Shown: positions 5,107 to 7,904 of the stretch, piece after piece
Numbering within the stretch: position 1 is the first letter of the stretch
How the letters are laid out: the number at the start of each line of letters is the position of its first letter
NCBI GenBank assembly: GCA_021811745.1
Contig: JAJZNH010000935.1
Location: 325 to 8,228, forward strand
Length of the DNA stretch: 7,904 nt
Direction: 5' to 3'
Origin: Acidobacteriota bacterium
GTDB taxonomy: Bacteria > Acidobacteriota > Terriglobia > Terriglobales > Acidobacteriaceae
Translations under genes and position numbers: made by a program
The notes under the pieces: generated by a model
What the model saw: only the letters and a program-made list of their open reading frames with translations
Databases searched by the model: none
Told to the model about the DNA's origin: nothing

Positions 5107-6636
5107 TTACGGCTCATTCTTCTCCGCATTGCGCGCTTTCACCTTGAACCAGATCGGCGTTCCTTTGAAGCCGAAGGCCGCGCGAATCTGGTTTTCGAGG
5201 AAGCGCTCGAAAGCGAAGTGCAGCTTTATATCCCGGTCGGCGAAGAGAACAAATGTAGGCGGCGCCACGGCGGCTTGAGTCATGTAGTAGATCCGAATGC
5301 GCTTCGACATCGGTACCGGCGCGCGCTGAAAGTCGATCTGTTCGAGGAAGCGATTCATCTGGCCGGTGGAGATGCGCTTGCGGCGCTCGGCCGCCACGGC
5401 TTTTACTTCGCGCAGCACCCGCGCCATTCCTTTATGCTGGGGGCCGGTTCCTTCGAGCGCTGAAAGAAACAGCACCGGCGCATAGTCCAAATACTTGAGC
5501 GCTGAACGCAGTTGCCGCTCGAAGATGGCGCGGTCGGCGGCGGGCTTGCCATCGGTGCGGCCCGTGGTCACGGCGTCCCACTTGTTCACCACGATGATGA
5601 TGCTGCGGCCGCTCTCGTGCGCATAGCCGCCGATGGTGGCGTCGCTGGCGGTGACGCCCTCAGTGGCGTCGATTACCAGCAGGGCGACGTCGGCGGCTTC
5701 CAGATGGCGGCGCGCCATAACCACGCTGAGCTTTTCCGCCATCAGATGTGTCTTGCCCTTGCGCCGAATGCCCGCCGTATCCACAAAGCGCAGTTGGCTG
5801 CCTTCAAACTCGACCACTTCGTCGACCGCATCGCGCGTGGTGCCCGCGATGGGAGAGACGATGGCGCGCGTAGTGCCGGTTAGCGCGTTGAGCAGTGTGG
5901 ATTTGCCCACGTTGGGCCGGCCGATGATGGCTACCGAGGTTTCGTGTTGCTCGAACTCTCCGTGCGTGCGCGGGAGCGAGGCCGCGGTCTGCGCATCTTC
6001 CTGAGGGCTGATTTCAACGGTTTCCACAGGTTGGCCTTCGGGTGCAGGGATCGCTTCGGCAATGGCGTCCAGTAAGTCGCCTATCCCCTGGCCGTGCTCC
6101 GAGCTGATGGGAAAGACGTTGCGAATGCCTAAACTACGGAAGTTTTCCGCGGCCAGCGCCATGGCTTCGCCTTCCACTTTGTTCACGGCCAGGAAGACAG
6201 GCTTGCCGCTGCGCGCGAGCATACGCGCCAGGTCGTAGTCGGGGCTGGCCAGCTCCGTGCGCACATCCATGACCAGGACCACCGCTTCGGATTCCGAGAG
6301 CGCCACACGCGCCTGGTTGAAGATTTCGACGGGAATCAGCTCCGGGTCGTCCGGCACGATACCGCCCGTATCGACAAGGCGAAAGCGCCGGCCGGCCCAC
6401 TCGTATTCGCCGTAGATGCGGTCGCGCGTAATGCCCGGCTCATCACCGACAATGGCGCGGCGGCTGCGCGTGAGCCGGTTAAAGAGCGTGGACTTGCCCA
6501 CGTTGGGGCGGCCCACAATGGCCACCAGCGGCAGTGTTTCAGCGCCGGATCTGGTGGGCACAACCGATCTTCGATACGTCGGCAAAAGGTGTCTCCAAAG
6601 GAAGCTGGCTCTTGCGGGTGAAGCTTGATAACTCAT
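5107..6636 (-). CDS. der: Ribosome biogenesis GTPase Der (EngA)
   Basis: Essential GTPase with two tandem G domains that binds the 50S subunit late in its assembly. 509 aa from ATG 6636. G domain 1: GRPNVGKS at 42-49, DTGG at 89-92, NKVE at 152-155. An acidic, variable linker follows at about 196-232. G domain 2: GRPNVGKS at 239-246, DTAG at 286-289, NKWD at 351-354. A KH-like domain, about 415-505, ends in GTPIWFKVKARN. Everything expected is present; note Glu for the usual Asp in the first NKxD. Start: the conserved protein begins near Leu35. ATG 6636 has only a weak AGG upstream, whereas TTG 6585 (492 aa) has GGAG at the ideal 7-nt spacing and may be the true start. Convergent with the cys operon, and 140 nt after the TSUP gene on the same strand. 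That gap holds a 5-bp hairpin (CCGGT-4-ACCGG) and no clear promoter. Confidence 0.95.
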   Translation of the reverse strand: MSYQASPARASFLWRHLLPTYRRSVVPTRSGAETLPLVAIVGRPNVGKSTLFNRLTRSRRAIVGDEPGITRDRIYGEYEWAGRRFRLVDTGGIVPDDPELIPVEIFNQARVALSESEAVVLVMDVRTELASPDYDLARMLARSGKPVFLAVNKVEGEAMALAAENFRSLGIRNVFPISSEHGQGIGDLLDAIAEAIPAPEGQPVETVEISPQEDAQTAASLPRTHGEFEQHETSVAIIGRPNVGKSTLLNALTGTTRAIVSPIAGTTRDAVDEVVEFEGSQLRFVDTAGIRRKGKTHLMAEKLSVVMARRHLEAADVALLVIDATEGVTASDATIGGYAHESGRSIIIVVNKWDAVTTGRTDGKPAADRAIFERQLRSALKYLDYAPVLFLSALEGTGPQHKGMARVLREVKAVAAERRKRISTGQMNRFLEQIDFQRAPVPMSKRIRIYYMTQAAVAPPTFVLFADRDIKLHFAFERFLENQIRAAFGFKGTPIWFKVKARNAEKNEP

Positions 6637-6776
6637 CGGCCTGCTTCATCCCGGTCTGCCGTTTGTTGCCTTGTATCACCAGTTTACTGTCCGGTATGAG
6701 CGCGAGGCTATCCTGGGCGAGCGCTGTATCCGGTCCTTACCGGTATCGTGCATGCGCTTTCGCAGTGAGTTCCGCA

Positions 6777-7553
6777 TCAGACTCGCCCCCTGATTGCCTG
6801 AATGAGCAATAACGCTCCGATTCCACCCAGACCGAGGTAAACATACTTCATAAAAACTTCTCTTGGCAGGCGGTGATTCATGATTCTGCCCAGGAAAACC
6901 GCGGGCAGAACAACCGGCAAAGAGAGCAGATAGTAGTGAGATACGGCGTGAACCCAGAGTCCGGCCATCCAATAGCCGGTCATGCCGATCAGGCTGGCGG
7001 GCAGAAAGTACGCTTGCAGCGTGGCGCGAAATTGCTGCGCCGTCCATCGCCGTATCGATCCGTAAATCACCAGCGGCGGTCCATTCATTCCGTAGGCGCC
7101 GCCCAGAACCCCGGCGCAGAATCCGCAGGCCACCAGCCAACGGCGGCTGTCGTACCGCAGTTCGAAGGGCGCGCGGCCGATCAGAAAATATGCCGAAAAG
7201 CCCATGATGATCACGGCCAGCACGGCTTTTGCCAGCCGCTGATGGCCGCCCGCCAGCAGCAGAAGGCCCAGAGGTATGCCGGTCAGCGTGGAAAGTATAA
7301 GCCAGGCCGCGGTACGCATCTGGATCTTTCTCCAGTCCTGCGCTACCACCACGGCGGCAATTGTGATCGACAGCAGCACGGCGAGCGGGGTTGCCACCTG
7401 CAGCGGAATGAGGAGCGCGAGCAGCGGGACGGCAACCAGCGCTTCGCCAAAGCCAAAGGTCGAGCGGATCAGCGTAGCCACTGACACAACCAGCAATACG
7501 TAGAGAGTCGTAATGTTGATGAGCTTCTCCGGATCGGGGAAAATCGTCACCAA
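6777..7553 (-). CDS. TauE/SafE (TSUP) family membrane transporter, possible sulfite or organosulfonate exporter
   Basis: Integral membrane protein of the 4-toluene sulfonate uptake/sulfite exporter family (PF01925 type). 258 aa, normal size. Hydrophobic segments at about 12-30, 36-50, 53-72, 82-101, 107-125, 138-156, 178-200, 204-222 and 235-253, in two repeats. Each repeat opens with the family's Gly/Pro pattern: FGFGEALVAVPLL at 33-45 and GGAYGMNGPPLVIY at 151-164. The start is not firm: TTG 7553 and GTG 7550 are adjacent, an in-frame stop lies shortly upstream, and neither has a good ribosome binding site. Known: members export sulfite or sulfoacetate or take up sulfonates, and many are uncharacterised. 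Nearby cysDNH produces sulfite, so sulfite overflow is a reasonable guess, but der lies between and the strands differ. Divergent from the helicase gene across about 157 nt. Confidence 0.85.
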   Translation of the reverse strand: MVTIFPDPEKLINITTLYVLLVVSVATLIRSTFGFGEALVAVPLLALLIPLQVATPLAVLLSITIAAVVVAQDWRKIQMRTAAWLILSTLTGIPLGLLLLAGGHQRLAKAVLAVIIMGFSAYFLIGRAPFELRYDSRRWLVACGFCAGVLGGAYGMNGPPLVIYGSIRRWTAQQFRATLQAYFLPASLIGMTGYWMAGLWVHAVSHYYLLSLPVVLPAVFLGRIMNHRLPREVFMKYVYLGLGGIGALLLIQAIRGRV

Positions 7554-7671
7554 TAGCGGCGACAGGAGTTATCTTCTCATGTTCGCCGCCATTGCTTCAG
7601 CCCGCATGCGCCGTCATCCGCAATGGAAGGGATGCATGGACATGCGCAGCCCTCCGCGCCCCCAAAGTCAC

Positions 7672-7685
7672 TATGATGGAAGGAG
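7672..7685 (+). promoter_or_regulatory. Possible -10 box and Shine-Dalgarno ahead of the helicase gene
   Basis: TATGAT (7672-7677) is one base from the consensus -10, but no good -35 lies 16-18 nt upstream. AAGGAG (7680-7685) is a near-perfect Shine-Dalgarno, yet it lies 25 nt before the helicase ATG (7711). It is 12 nt before ATG 7698, which opens a 19-codon frame (7698-7757) overlapping the helicase start. Either the helicase is translated by coupling to that short frame or the signals are fortuitous. Confidence 0.3.
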
Positions 7686-7710
7686 AACCCGGCAACAATG
7701 ACCGGCATCC

Positions 7711-7904
7711 ATGTCTTTGCCCGACGCCACAACCCGCGCTCTGCCCACGCTGTATGAGTTCTTCTCGCCGGGCGGCATCCTGGCGCGGTCGCCGCTGCCT
7801 TACGAGTACCGGCCTGGCCAGCTTGAGATGGCAAAGGCCGTGGAGCGCGCCCTGGCTGAGCGCCGCCATCTGATCGTCGAGGCCGGTACCGGTACCGGCA
7901 AGAC
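7711..7904 (+). CDS. dinG: ATP-dependent helicase, DinG/XPD type (5' part, runs off the window)
   Basis: First 64 complete codons of a superfamily 2 helicase of the DinG/YoaA/XPD group, which unwinds DNA (D-loops, R-loops, damaged forks) using ATP. The N-terminus has LPTLYEFFSPGGILAR at 11-26, then the Q-motif-like YEYRPGQLEMAKAVERAL at 31-48, then LIVEAGTGTGK at 54-64; Walker A is cut at the window edge. The in-frame stop at 7699-7701 makes ATG 7711 the first usable ATG. The Cys residues of the FeS domain and the later helicase motifs lie outside the window, so DinG cannot be told from related FeS or non-FeS helicases. Transcribed away from the TSUP gene. Confidence 0.8.
   Translation, partial: MSLPDATTRALPTLYEFFSPGGILARSPLPYEYRPGQLEMAKAVERALAERRHLIVEAGTGTGK

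Noticed and set aside
6729..6745. Short hairpin (CCGGT-4-ACCGG) between the TSUP gene and der
   Set aside because: Only 5 bp, no T-run on either strand; too weak to call a terminator or operator.
7579..7701. 40-codon frame with AGGAG 10 nt upstream, between the TSUP gene and the helicase
   Set aside because: Arg/Pro/His-rich product without any recognisable feature or membrane span; it lies in the divergent promoter gap and reads like untranslated GC-rich sequence.
7882..7899. Perfect 18-bp palindrome GCCGGTACCGGTACCGGC
   Set aside because: It encodes Ala-Gly-Thr-Gly-Thr-Gly of the helicase Walker A; alternating GGT/ACC codons make the symmetry automatic.

Overview
The window looks like a chromosomal segment of a fairly GC-rich Gram-negative soil-type bacterium. 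The best guess is Acidobacteriota (Terriglobia). This rests on the general look of the Der, CysD/CysN and DinG-like proteins and on an exported GH76 mannanase-type enzyme; it is inferred from memory of these families, not from a search. No rRNA, tRNA, CRISPR array, insertion sequence or phage gene is visible.

Layout. 37-1185 (+): a secreted glycoside hydrolase of family 76, standing alone. 1186-1487: a 302-base gap that is far from empty. It holds a good sigma70-type promoter (TTGTTC-17-TAGAAT) and, starting about 4 nt after the predicted transcription start, a 22-codon reading frame with tandem Cys codons. Downstream lies a nest of mutually exclusive base-pairings that reaches the ribosome binding site of cysD. 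1488-4867 (+): cysD-cysN-cysH, spaced 0 nt and overlapping by 1 nt, which activate sulfate to APS and reduce APS to sulfite. 4868-5106: a perfect 10-bp inverted repeat, a 32-codon single-membrane-span reading frame, and a possible terminator facing the convergent der gene. 5107-6636 (-): the double-GTPase ribosome assembly factor Der. 6777-7553 (-): a TauE/SafE (TSUP) family membrane transporter. 7711-7904 (+): the first 64 codons of a DinG/XPD-type helicase, cut by the window end inside its Walker A motif.

How the genes fit. CysD plus CysN make APS. CysH has the CC...CxxC and ECGIH motifs of a [4Fe-4S] APS reductase, so APS can be reduced directly and no PAPS is needed. Consistent with this, CysN ends in about 117 residues that still resemble an APS kinase domain but have lost its P-loop and other motifs: a CysNC fusion whose kinase half has apparently decayed. 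CysD itself carries the same CC...GCxPCT cysteine pattern as CysH, which E. coli CysD lacks. The TSUP transporter could export sulfite, but it sits beyond der on the other strand, so this link is weak.

The most interesting item is the cysDNH leader. A ribosome stalled at the two Cys codons (1332-1337) would sit on the 5' arm of an 11-bp hairpin. That would free the 3' arm for a 10-bp alternative pairing, which in turn breaks a 14-bp downstream helix whose loop is complementary to the cysD Shine-Dalgarno region. This is the architecture of a cysteine-responsive attenuator, worked out here by eye and untested.
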